A DNA stretch of 64,000 nt from Sthenelais limicola (Eukaryota > Annelida > Polychaeta > Phyllodocida > Sigalionidae), in assembly GCA_942159475.1 (NCBI GenBank), contig OW804095.1, positions 148,356,808 through 148,420,807 of the forward strand. Direction: 5' to 3'. Below are positions 54,520 through 64,000 of this stretch, piece after piece. A program made the position numbers and the translations under genes. The notes beneath the pieces were generated by a model. It did no database searches. It worked only from the letters and a program-made list of their open reading frames with translations, and was not told the DNA's origin. Every line of letters begins with the position of its first letter. The first letter of the stretch is position 1.

Positions 54520-55172
54520 ACTCTAACTCAAGTCCTTGGTTCTTGCCAGCTTTCCAACTTTATTCAACTTATACTTCAAACACACCTCAGGAGGCCAGTA
54601 CTACAGGAGGCAGTACTAAACCTAACCCAACTATGGCCACACAGAGACTATATATGCCTGAACTATGTCTTAGGGTCGTATAATCACATGCTCTACATGT
54701 GCCCGCTGTACATGTCAAGAGCCAAATGAAGGCATTTTCTCGTGACCTGCTCATCGTAATCTGCTCCCTGCTCATGCCCTCATACTTTATGTAGCATCAA
54801 TATAACTGTCATTACCGCAATACCTTCAACATGCAACATACTCAGGCCAAATGAAAAATAGATAAGTTTCTGGTCGGCTTAAATCTAAGGTAGGGAGAGG
54901 AGATTTTGTGTTCTTTTCTTATCGTCAAGAACAACAATGATGAGTTAATGTCTCGTGCTTAATAACGGTATAGCATCTTCAGCTTTAAATTGATTTTGAT
55001 CTGCCATTATTATAAACAAGAATTTGTTTTAGTGAAGACGGAATTTGAGACCCAAAAGATATAGACAAAATACAGGTAATACACAGGCTTTATTACCCCC
55101 TGTTTCAGGTATGAGTGCTGTATTCTATTGCATCCCATATCACCCGCTTTTCAATCTGCTAGTGGTAAGAAC

Positions 55173-55210
<38 letters not shown>

Positions 55211-55705
55211 TTTAGAATTTTTATACAGCTAATCTTCCGTGAGATGACAAATGAACATAAATGGGCATGCACAGTGTACAAATAATATTATGAACAATGG
55301 ATGTCAACTTTAGTGTGATACTTTAGCCCAGTAAACTATTTTAAACCTGAAACCCCACTTTTACAATCAAGAGGAGTCGGTTTAACCCATGCCTGAAGTA
55401 AAACCCCCTATTAGTTTACTACAGCCAGGGAATCCGCCACTAGCGCCCAGAACACTTGATATTCAGGCAGAAGCGCCCACACTTGCCCTCCGCTCCCTCC
55501 CCAGGGGTTAGGGTGCAGCAGGGGAGTTATGGAAAGTATTAAGGGGCGGAGGTGGCTGATCGCCCTTTTTACTGGCCCCTCATGGCTTCTTATGCCAGTC
55601 GGCACCCGGCGCACACGCCTCCAGTATCCCGGGGGCTTTAACAAGCAGAGTTTTTATTTAAGAAGTGAATCCGTATCGCTGGTACTTTCTGTATGTATGT
55701 GAGTA
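54520..55705. other. Unclassified stretch with T33 run
   Basis: No gene supported. A run of over 30 T at 55179-55207, followed by ATATTTAGAATTTTTATAC, may be a minus-strand retroposon tail. Confidence 0.45.
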
Positions 55706-55716
55706 TGTATGTTTAT

Positions 55717-55951
55717 GGGTCAGATTTTCAGAAAATGTACAATTCAACTTTGCCAATCTTCTCAAATAACCCAAATTTCAGATGAAAATAAAGTTCAAAA
55801 TACAGTTCGACCTAACCAAACAGATTGCTAGAATCAATGCAATGCCGAATATACTCGAATTTACCTAGTATTGAACAAATTGCCGCCTAAATTTGAAGAA
55901 TTTTCTAAATGTGTACAGCTGCCAATTGTACATTTTCTGAAAATCTGACCC
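55717..55951 (-). mobile_element. Family A MITE, subfamily a
   Basis: Both ends are intact. Flanks TTAT/TTAT. Confidence 0.91.
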
Positions 55952-56062
55952 TTATAAGCATGCGTATTGGCTAGGGTGCCAGGCTATGCACGGCTTGTGC
56001 TGGTTATTCCATTCCATTCCATAGATTCTTTGTTTGTGACCTATTTCCTCCATAATATCGAT

Positions 56063-56280
56063 TTTTATTTTTTTTAAAGATTTTATTTAAAGTTGGTTAC
56101 CGACTCTCCTTTTCGGGGTTAGTTCTGTCGGGCCAAGCCATTTAAAAAACTGGTACATAGTTATCCTTTTTACATTTTAAGATATGTATATACAAATATG
56201 TACAGGAGTTTTGTTTGAGAGAGTTTTTTCTATGGTTGAAAAAGTCTAATATATAAATAAAATCCATATTATTTTATAGG
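56063..56280 (-). mobile_element. Possible retroposon 3' tail
   Basis: TTTTATTTTTTTTAAAGATT followed by TTATTTAAAG mirrors the LINE end at 49.69 kb. The downstream block (GGTTACCGACTCTCCTTTTC) is unrecognised. Confidence 0.4.
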
Positions 56281-56790
56281 AAGAGTATTTTTGGAATTGA
56301 CTTCACTGTACCACTGATGAATAATTGGGTCGATTCAAGCCAATTCAATGTGCAAATATGAAGCCTAATTCTGAAAAAGCGTTTTTAGATCTTACTAGGC
56401 TTTTGCTAATGAAAGATATGGAATTGTACTATAAAATGTTGTTAAATTTAATATTAAAACTGAATGTATTTAGATCTATTGCATCAACTTTCAATTAAAT
56501 ATTCTTTCAACTGAACCACTGAAAGTTTGTTCAATACAGTTTATTTTATTGCGATCTTTTCTTAAATAGATAGAAGATGGACGTAGTCTCTAACGAACAA
56601 TTTTATATCTAGATCTAAAATTAGAATCTAAAATGATAAGCCAACCCATAGGAAGAGAGAAGATTGACATATTACTTTCATTTTTGCACAAATATTTACA
56701 GGAAATAGAATCCTAACCTGGTTGTCTAGCCACTTTGTGAGGTTGTAGCAGGGAATACGCCCGAGGGCTCTAAATCCATGTGGACGTTAC
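56280..56790. other. Unclassified AT-rich stretch
   Basis: No gene or recognised repeat could be supported. Confidence 0.5.
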
Positions 56791-56798
56791 ATTGACTG

Positions 56799-57155
56799 AG
56801 GCCAAAAAAAAAATAGGTGTGTTTCCGATTTATCTGGCTGAAAACTAGGTAGGGGGGGATGGTAATTTTCTTTTTTTAATTTTTTTTTTTTGGAAACCAC
56901 CTCCGAGGAACTGAAAAAAATGTCTATTTCATAACAATAGTTGTTTTAAACATGGGAAATGTGCTTTTTGACAGTTCTGGGTTAGGAAAACCCGTTTTCC
57001 TGCTTTCATAACCTTTTTTGTCCAAAAATCCCAAAAAAGTAAGATATGATTTTTAAAAAATCGGGTATGGTAAAAAAAAAGTTAGGTAGGGTAAGGTTTT
57101 TCTAGGTAGGGGGGGGGGGAGTAAATCGGAAACACACCTATTTTTTTTTTGGCCT
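56799..57155. mobile_element. Family K element with ~34-bp inverted ends
   Basis: AGGCC, an A-run, TAGGTGTGTTTCCGATTTA at the left is mirrored as TAAATCGGAAACACACCTA, a T-run and GGCCT at the right. Flanks may share TGA. The interior contains two TAGGTAGGGGGGG-type runs, also inverted or repeated imperfectly. Non-coding. Confidence 0.82.
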
Positions 57156-57254
57156 GAGCATGTAGAGAATATGATATCCCCAGGAAAGAGAGAGTTCACT
57201 TTGCGGAGTGTTTGGGTGTAGACTGGCCACTAATGGGTCACTCATGTTCAACTC

Positions 57255-57641
57255 AGCGTGTCAGAAAATGTACAATTAATTTGCCTTCACAGTTCCTGTC
57301 AAATAAACCAAACCTACTGGTCCTGGGTAAGACCTTAAAGTGCCTTTCTGTCTCTTTTCTCTGTCTCTCTCTCCCTTCTTCTCTATCTCTATTTCCTGGG
57401 TATGATCGTAAACTGCCTCCCTCTCAGCTCTCCCGCCCTTGATATAACACTTCAAAGTGTTGATAAGGGCGTAAAGCAACCAATCTCACTCACTCACTCA
57501 CTAAACCAAACCTAAGATCTCGACTTGAACATGTGTTTTAATGAAACCAGTACCATATATATATATATTCCTAGATGTACTTAGTATTTATCATCTAGCC
57601 TGATTTAGTAGAATTGACTAAATGTGTAGAGCTACTCAGCC
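57255..57641 (-). mobile_element. Family A fragment split by family E
   Basis: GTCAGAAAATGTACAATTAA through GTTCCTGTCAAATAAACCAA and, after the insertion, GATGTACTTAGTATTTATCA to CTAAATGTGTAGAGCT. The left terminus is damaged and the right one is missing where SINE-like sequence begins. Confidence 0.75.
57317..57501 (+). mobile_element. Family E retroposon with 13-bp target duplication
   Basis: The 185-bp insert is flanked by TAAACCAAACCTA at 57304-57316 and 57502-57514. It starts CTGGTCCTGGGTAAGACC, contains a CT-rich middle (CTCTCTCCCTTCTTCTC) and ends in CTCACTCACTCAC. The long duplication means reverse-transcription insertion. Two further copies are at 22320 and 42620. No tRNA-like promoter boxes were recognised, so it may be a SINE of unknown origin or a LINE tail. 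Confidence 0.87.
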
Positions 57642-57708
57642 TCAGTGGTGCAAGTAGTAGCATGCAGGACTATAGGTTGGGGGGTCAGGAGTTCAAACCC
57701 CTGCAAAG
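57637..57708 (+). ncRNA. Possible tRNA-derived SINE head
   Basis: CAGCCTCAGTGGTGCAAGTAG resembles a degenerate A box region and GGAGTTCAAACCCC (57687-57701) a Pol III B box (GGTTCRANNCC with one change), about 45 bases apart as in tRNA genes. A full cloverleaf is not preserved, so this is more likely a SINE head than a functional tRNA. Confidence 0.4.
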
Positions 57709-57746
57709 CCTAGGGAGTTGTTCAAGGCCAACCTCCAATGTCATAT

Positions 57747-58152
57747 GTGATGTGTTCCAGGAAAATGTGTCACAAGTCGCAAAAATGATATTTTTTAAAG
57801 CGTTTATTTTACAAGATCCCTTTAATTGAATGTTCTGATATTTGGGGAATTTATCACCTATAGTTATATCGATCGATGTATCAAATTTCAGGACAATGTA
57901 TGTAATATATCCTTTCGTTTTAAAGGTCCTCATATGGAGTATACTTAGTTACTTTACTGTTTATTAACCCCAAAACATATTGTTATCTCTTTTATTCAAA
58001 AATACAAATATCAAACTTAAAATCTAGAAATACTTATTAGATTAGTAGACTGTTTAGTATCATTGGAATCCCCTTGATCATCTTTTCAAATACGATGATA
58101 TCTCAAAATGTCTATTTTGCGACTTATGACTCATTTTCCTAAAACGGATCCC
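57747..58152 (+). mobile_element. Family B element, complete
   Basis: Both ends are present. The right end reads ACGGATCCC. Flanks ATAT/ATAT. Confidence 0.9.
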
Positions 58153-58257
58153 ATATGGGTCCCTCCGTCAAACTTCAGTCACTTAACTACCCCTTTGGGG
58201 GATGGGGTGGGCGGGGGGGGGGAAGCAGGAGCGCTCCTACATAGGAGAAGTCAGTGC

Positions 58258-58402
58258 CTATATATAGAGAGAATGGGACGAGCCGGCAATAATAAAAAAT
58301 GTATAGGACGAGATTCGTCCACATAAGCACGATGCCGTAGGCAGAGTGCTTATGTGGACGAATCAAGTCCTATAAATTTGGCGAGTTCCATTCTATATTT
58401 AT
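58258..58402. mobile_element. Family J fold-back element
   Basis: Outer arms TATATAGAGAGAATGGGACG / GGCGAGTTCCATTCTATA with a perfect 19-bp central hairpin: GATTCGTCCACATAAGCAC (58312-58330) and its complement (58346-58364). A degraded relative is at 48425-48560. Confidence 0.78.
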
Positions 58403-58837
58403 TATATGTGCATAAAATTTGATCATCATCAGATATCACTGAAAAAGTATTAAAGAACTCTCAGAGAGTCCCGCTGCCCCGCTGAGAGCACCGCTGAGAG
58501 CACCGTCAGTAGGCTACAACGGTGAGCTGTCAGGACTGTGTGATCGTGCAGTGTTTACTGACTTAGTTGAACTAAAACGTTCATATCGTAGCCATTTCTT
58601 GAGCTACAATAATAAACCTTACATCATTTGATAGAGAATTTAATTCTCTATTTAATGGTGTGGTGTTTATTATGTATTTTTATAATCACAGGTGGATTAC
58701 CGATCGCGGGGATCTCAACTGTCGGCGATACACAATCGGGAGTGGTGTAGAGACAGCTTAAACAATCCACTTGTGTATGTGTATGCACAGATGTAAGCAG
58801 TATAATCAAATCTCTATTTGTCTGAGGCACTTCATAT

Positions 58838-59249
58838 GTGATGTTTTCCAGTAAAATGAGTCAAAAGTCGCAAAATTGATATTTTTCAAAGTGTTTTTTC
58901 ACAAGATCTCTTTATTGAAATGCTCTGGTTTTTAGAAGCTCTAGCACTTATAATCATATGAATCCATGTAACAAATTTCGGGACACTGTATTAAATATAT
59001 CCCTGCATTTTGAAGGCCTTCATATGGAGTATGTTTAGTTACTTTACTGGTAATTACCCATCCAGGAACATTGCAAACATTTTTTTCAAAAAGAAAAATA
59101 TCAAACTTAAATTACAGTTATACTTATTGTCACCAGGTGTCCTGGTGTTTACTATCATTGGAATCACCTTGATATCCTCTTTTCAAATATGGTGATATCC
59201 CCAAATCCATATTTTGCGACTTATGACACATTTTCCTAAAACGGATCAC
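58838..59249 (+). mobile_element. Family B element, complete
   Basis: Both ends are present. It carries a CACCAGGTGTCC palindrome near 59133. Flanks ATAT/ATAT. Confidence 0.9.
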
Positions 59250-59728
59250 ATATATGCTAGAGTTCCGGTACCTTTCAATTAGTGCAGAATAATGCAGACT
59301 ACTGCAGGATACTGCAGTATACTACACTATCTAGGTAGCTAGTATATTTTCCTTCACCAGAACTGACGCAAAATCAGTTGTAAACGGATGGCAACAAGGT
59401 ACTAAAAACAGGACAATGACTCCACGACAAAGCCAAGGCCACATCATTCCAAGCGATCATCTTAGGTTGCAGCAGTCGCTTCTCCATCAGTGTGAATGTT
59501 TGGCGGGAGGACAGAGAGAGACAAGAAATACGGCAAGGGTGGAGTGACAGTAATTTCACGCCGTATTGAAAGCTAACACGCCATGACGAGAGACAATGAT
59601 TTAGCAACATGCTTGAGATCTGATAGTGCAGGGTTTTAGGCATTAAACAATATGGGGTTTGCTAGGATGTCGTCTAGAGTTCTAAATCAAATAGTAGATT
59701 TTGTGGTGTAGGTGTAGGTCTAGTCATA

Positions 59729-60101
59729 ATAGAGTGCGTAAGTGTCATGGCGGCGGGGCGCGAATTAACGAAAATTAGTCGCGCAGTTGTACCGATGTGT
59801 GGACCGGAAGTAAACAATCCCCATAGGGTTAGCATTACGACGATAAATAATCACTCTTTATATCGCCCCAGTAACGGTTTGACGGTTATGAAGGCTATAG
59901 TTGAAATCGTTTGCCTCTAAAGATGGATATTATGTAAGTTAGAACTCATAAAACTATATGATCGTTGAAAGAACAGAGATTTAATATCGCGGTAACGTTG
60001 GGGCTATGGGACTTTCGCGGGACATGTCCACATGACGTCATGAAACTGCTACAGTAGCGTGACTCAAAAAATCGTCGCGGTGGACTACTTACGCGCCCTA
60101 T
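59729..60101. mobile_element. Possible CG-rich inverted-repeat element
   Basis: TAGAGTGCGTAAGTGTC at the left and its near complement ACTTACGCGCCCTA at the right bracket a CpG-containing interior with CGGCGGGGCGCGAATT and GTCGCGGTGGAC. Ends match over about 14 of 17 bases. No target duplication confirmed. The frame at 59374-59643 outside it is not supported as a gene. Confidence 0.45.
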
Positions 60102-60211
60102 GCTGAAAATGAGAACAATACTCAATGATAACCTTTAATGTATACACGGTCCGGTCTTTTACGGGTTGTGGGTTCAGCAGTGACACCAGTCCCCAGGACT
60201 CAGGCCCCAAT

Positions 60212-60562
60212 TATAGGGGAGTTGCATGTCTCACTGCGCATGCGTACTGCAGTGCATGCTGGGATGGATTCTGATAAAATCTGACATACACATATATAAG
60301 GGAATATTTTATCGAAAATTGCAAGAATGTTTTCACCAATAGCATAGCTTGTATAAATCATCTATGAAAACCAAATGCATGATGGGAAAGACGGATGCTT
60401 GTGTTATGGAAACATGTATAACACATAGATATTGACATTAGAACATTGATAAATACACCATGCTGAACATGACATGATTTCTATAGATTTTAGACTGTAC
60501 CATTAGTCCCATAATTCCATGCTAATCAAGATTCAAAACGGCGGCTATGCAAATCCCCTATT
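60212..60562 (+). mobile_element. Family G element, complete
   Basis: Ends TATAGGGGAGTTGCATG and GCTATGCAAATCCCCTATTGG are inverted. The body includes CTCACTGCGCATGCGTACTG, GCATGATGGGAAAGACGG and CAAAACGGCGGC. Confidence 0.83.
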
Positions 60563-60564
60563 GG

Positions 60565-61645
60565 AGCCCAACATACGTTTCACAACCTATTTCTGCTATG
60601 TTCTACTAAGAGGTTAGTGAAGGAAGTTTGTTCCATGTCCAGTTTCAAACTCTAACCCGTTTAGAACTGACTGGCATCAATTTCACATGTTTTCCTGGTT
60701 TCGTAAAACCCCCATTCAGCCCATTACTAACCTTTATTACTTGCCATCCATGCCAATTGATTCCACCTCATTAGCTCCTTCTGTAATTAGGTCACTCTCG
60801 TATGCTCTACCTAATTGGCCAAATTATCAGTGCCACTACCAGCTTTTAGTGCTCGAAATTGATGCAGCTGAGTTCTACTCATCTTTCGTCTCTCTCATTT
60901 TTATTTTTATTTTTATTAAGAGTATTTGTCAATCGATACAGGAACAAGTACATGTATAAGTAAATATAACAAAGTCAATATACATAAGATATCACCTGTA
61001 TGCAAGAGGTAGGAAATAGCCTCAGTCCTAGTGAAACTAGGTCTGGTATGATTGGCCATTACCTGATGGTAAAACATAACTATAACTTGTAGCATACACA
61101 TAGAAAAATAGGGCTATCTAGGTGGCTATAAGAAAACTACGATGAAAAGGTGATGGATGAAGAATAGGAGTAGTAAGTGACATTATAAGTACAATGGTAA
61201 CAAGCTTTCGGCCTTGGTTAAGGCCTTAAAATTTATATACGATATAGTCATGAATCTTTTCATCATCTCCTAACATTTCATTTGGCCCCAAACCGTGGGT
61301 TTGTCAGGATGCTTTTGTGCCTGGACCGGCGGTGCTCTGGCCAAACATTGCACACATGGGATTTTCAAAGGACAAACTAAGGGACTCTAAATTGTTAGTC
61401 AGCATGTCAGTTACCAGGGCTTTGTGAACTGCTACTTTAATTTTGGGTCAATTTGAATGTTTTTACAATTATTTTACAATAAATGATTATAAGGTAGAGC
61501 ACATCCAACTGCAATAATCTAGTCCTGGTCAAATGAAATAAAATCTTCCAGGGCTTTCCTTGGTAAATTAAAATTCGTTAGAAAAAAGTTAGAAATATAC
61601 AAAGTTTGCCTATCGAGTAGGAGGAATTGGGTCCATCCCATGGAC
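60565..61645. other. Unclassified stretch with possible tail
   Basis: No gene supported. TTTTTATTTTTATTTTTATT near 60898 followed by AAGAGTATTTGTCAATCG may be a minus-strand retroposon end. Confidence 0.4.
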
Positions 61646-61649
61646 CTGT

Positions 61650-61884
61650 GGGTCGGATTTTCTGAAAATGTACAATTCAACATCGCCAATCTACTCAAAT
61701 ACACCAAATTTCAGACGGAAATTAAGTTCAAAATAGAGTTCAACCTTACCAAACAGATTGCTAGAATCAATTCAATGCCAAATATACTCGAATTTACCTA
61801 GTATTGACCAAATTGCAGCCTAATTCAGCAATATTTACTAAATGTGTACAGCTGCCAATTGTACATTTTCTGAAAATCTGACCC
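61650..61884 (-). mobile_element. Family A MITE, subfamily a
   Basis: Both ends are present. Flanks CTGT/CTGT, a non-palindromic duplication. Confidence 0.91.
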
Positions 61885-62149
61885 CTGTGTCTCTGAGATA
61901 TACACAGTGGCTATTACAAGTGCCCTATTGCAGTTTAGGGGAATAGTGGCACATTATCTATCTGAATCCAGGCGGAGAAAGGCGCATTGAGGAGGGAGGG
62001 AGACGGAACAGCTGTTTAAGAGTGATTCTGTGAGTGATTGACACTGTGTGTTATCTGACAAAACAACATCCTCGCGTATCTCTGATTGGGGAGAATGGGG
62101 GCTGGGGAGGGGGCATCTTTAGTGGAAGAATTGGAGTCTAGAGGGACAA

Positions 62150-62465
62150 GGTAGTGGAAAGGAAGGGTGGAGGAGATGGAGAGGGAGGGGTGGTAGCGGG
62201 AGTGGTGGTGGTGGAAGGAGGGGAGGAGGAAGGGGGAGGGTGTGATCAGGCAGGAGGGGGTGATGGAGAGGGGGTAATAGAGCTACCACCACCACCTACT
62301 CAATCGCTACCTCCTCCACCACCACCACCTCCACCACCACCCTCTCCACCAACCCCACCTCTCCACCACCACTTGCACCTCCTCCACAACCTCCACCACT
62401 ACCACTTCTTGCACCAGCTCCATCTTCTCCACCACCGCCTTCACTCCCACCACCTCCTCCCCAAT
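62150..62465. repeat. G-rich then CCA-repeat low-complexity tract
   Basis: GGAGGGG-type sequence (to about 62278) switches to CCACCACC/CTCC repeats (62284-62460), a purine-to-pyrimidine mirror-like arrangement. The Gly- and Pro-rich 115-codon frame is compositional. Confidence 0.8.
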
Positions 62466-62621
62466 CAGCACTTTCGTATTCAACCTTTTTTGAAACTTTA
62501 ATTTTGGCCGTACTGTACCAAATTTACCATTATTATATCAGATATATCTGTGATTCTAGGTATAAATAGTATAAACACTTAGGAGTATAGGAAAAGGGCC
62601 TGTTTAAGTTGATATTGATAT

Positions 62622-62697
62622 TAAAGCTGAATTCTCAGGTATTATGTTACAATATCTTACCTTATCAGTACTTTGCTGCTGTTATATGTGTCAGATT
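62622..62697 (-). mobile_element. Family C end fragment
   Basis: TTAAAGCTGAATTCTCAGGT through TTTGCTGCTGTTATAT matches a family C end and its subterminal part. It is cut by the adjacent family A insertion, and no opposite part was found beyond it. Confidence 0.6.
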
Positions 62698-62922
62698 TTC
62701 TGAAAATGTACAATTCAACTTCACCAATCTTCTCAAATAACCCAAATTTCATACGAAAATAAAGTTCAAAATTCAGTTCAACCTAACCAAACAGATTGCT
62801 AGAATCAATGCAATGCTGAATATACTCGAATTTACCTAGTATTGACCAAATTGCAGCCTAATTTAGCAGAATTTGCTAAATGTGTACAGCTGCCAATTGT
62901 ACATTTTCTGAAAATCTGACCC
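62698..62922 (-). mobile_element. Family A MITE, subfamily a
   Basis: The left end has GTGTC for GGGTC. Flanks ATAT/ATAT. Confidence 0.9.
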
Positions 62923-63017
62923 ATATGTGTATGCGATACTTTGAAGTAGAGAATCAATTTGAAGTGGAAATACATTTCACCATACGTACTGTCAATATTA
63001 TGTTTGCAGGCATAAGT

Positions 63018-63252
63018 GGGTCAGATTTTCAGAAAATGTACAATTGGCAGCTCTACACATTTGGGAAATTCTCCTAAATCAGGCTGAAAAGTGAAGAATA
63101 CCGGGTATATCTGAGTATATTTGGTATCGCATTGATTTAAAGTATCAGCTCTGTTATGTTAAACTGTATTTTGAAGCTCATTTCTGTCTTAAATGTGGGT
63201 TATTTGAGAGGATTGGCGAGGTTGAATTGTACATTTTCTGAAAATCTGACCC
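63018..63252 (+). mobile_element. Family A MITE, subfamily b
   Basis: Both ends are intact. Flanks AAGT/AAGT. Confidence 0.92.
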
Positions 63253-63729
63253 AAGTTATTTTAGCTACTATGAGTGAGACAGGACCAGAGAATATTGGTA
63301 GTCACTACGTTGCCTTCCCAGAAAATAAGCCTAGTGAAACCCTATCAAGGAAGTTATTTATCTAAAACCCCTTACATTAAATTATTATTATTGTTATATT
63401 AGAACTATTATGTCAGGCATGGGGCATTGTAGCTGTAAGGAATGGGACAAGGCGAGACACAATAGGTACGTGGCCTGCCTGCAGAATAACCCCAGCCTCC
63501 ACCATAGGCCCCAATAATGGAATTACACCAGCCTCGGTGTCCAGTCCCCACTATTCCCTATACCACCCCCAGGCTGGTTCCTTTAATATTGTATGTATTC
63601 AGCCTGCAGGCATGGCCAGCCCATTGCGGCACGCAGCTCCCTATGTCTAGGGGTGTTTATGCTTAAACAATACCGTCTTATTATATTGTTACCTTTGGCA
63701 TGGCTTCTACTATAAGCTATTCCTCTTAT

Positions 63730-63953
63730 GGGTCAGATTTTCAGAAAATGTACAATTCACAGCTGTACACATTTAGTCAATTCTGCTAAATTACACTGCA
63801 ATTTGGCCAATACTAGGTAAATTCGAGTATATTCGGCATTGCATTGATTCTAGCAATCTGCTTGGTTATGTTGAACTGTATTTTGAAGCTTAAATGTGGG
63901 TTATTTGAGAGGATCTGTGAAGGCGAATTGTACATTTTCTGAAAATCTGACCC
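63730..63953 (+). mobile_element. Family A MITE, a/b chimera
   Basis: The left two thirds are subfamily a (GGCATTGCATTGATTCTAGC). After GTATTTTGAAGC the sequence is subfamily b (TTAAATGTGGGTTATTTGAG), with about 10 bases missing at the junction. Flanks TTAT/TTAT. Confidence 0.88.
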
Positions 63954-64000
63954 TTATGCTGCTTTCATCCGCTTATGGTCTCTTTATTGCATTTTTTCTT

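Noticed and set aside
59374..59643. 89-codon minus frame
   Set aside because: No recognisable family, no splice or promoter context, and length within chance expectation.
62154..62501. Gly/Val then poly-Pro/His frame resembling a formin-like protein
   Set aside because: G-rich and CCA repeat DNA; no splice signals or conserved domain.
7662..63365. Recurring peptide pieces NCTFSENLT and GQIFRKCTI in many small frames, as if a shared domain
   Set aside because: Both are translations of the 28-bp family A terminal repeat. Frames such as 24271-24456, 27006-27221 and 63156-63365 are repeat shadows.
1..64000. CRISPR arrays, bacterial operons, riboswitches, rRNA
   Set aside because: Nothing with the required structure was seen. 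Spaced repeats here are transposon ends, and gene architecture is eukaryotic.

Overview
This window looks like AT-rich, repeat-dominated nuclear DNA from an animal, probably a marine invertebrate. I cannot name the species. No bacterial gene organisation is present. Most open frames are translated repeats: pyrimidine tracts, microsatellites and inverted-repeat transposons.

Only one stretch looks like host coding sequence. It is a 549-codon internal exon on the + strand (39162-40808) with a good splice acceptor, a GTGAGT donor and a stop-free frame encoding a Ser/Asn/Gly/Pro-rich protein that ends in an Asp/Arg/Tyr tail. A CpG-rich patch with CCAAT, ETS, CRE and GC-box motifs lies at 1.1-1.3 kb. 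A possible 50-base mini-exon follows a 1.9 kb pyrimidine minisatellite (3.64-5.56 kb). No linking exons are visible, so most of the window is probably intron or intergenic DNA.

The rest is layers of mobile elements. (i) Family A: 28 near-complete ~235 bp elements plus fragments, with a 28-bp inverted terminal repeat starting GGGTCAGATTTTCAG and 4-bp target duplications. (ii) Family B: ~405 bp elements with termini GTGATGTGTTYCAGG, also with 4-bp duplications. (iii) Family C: TTAA-bounded elements with AGCTGCAWTCTCAG ends. (iv) Smaller families D to N, including hairpin elements and a TTAA-bounded element at 48.86-49.33 kb. (v) A 4.1 kb element at 8.09-12.19 kb with arms of about 1 kb made of ~154-bp tandem units. 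It encloses a decayed C-terminal piece of a large protein family that I recall from invertebrate genomes but cannot name, and one arm carries a hAT-like insertion. (vi) A minus-strand LINE (49.7-51.96 kb) in which an internal deletion joins ORF1 to the reverse-transcriptase thumb. (vii) Short retroposons with 12-13 bp target duplications (6.99-7.18 kb and 57.32-57.50 kb).

Nested insertions give relative ages: A inside C, D inside A, E inside A, and a hAT-like element inside the 4.1 kb element. The strongest candidate for something undescribed is the 4.1 kb element, whose repeat arms are also arrays of nuclear-receptor-type TCAAGGTCA motifs.
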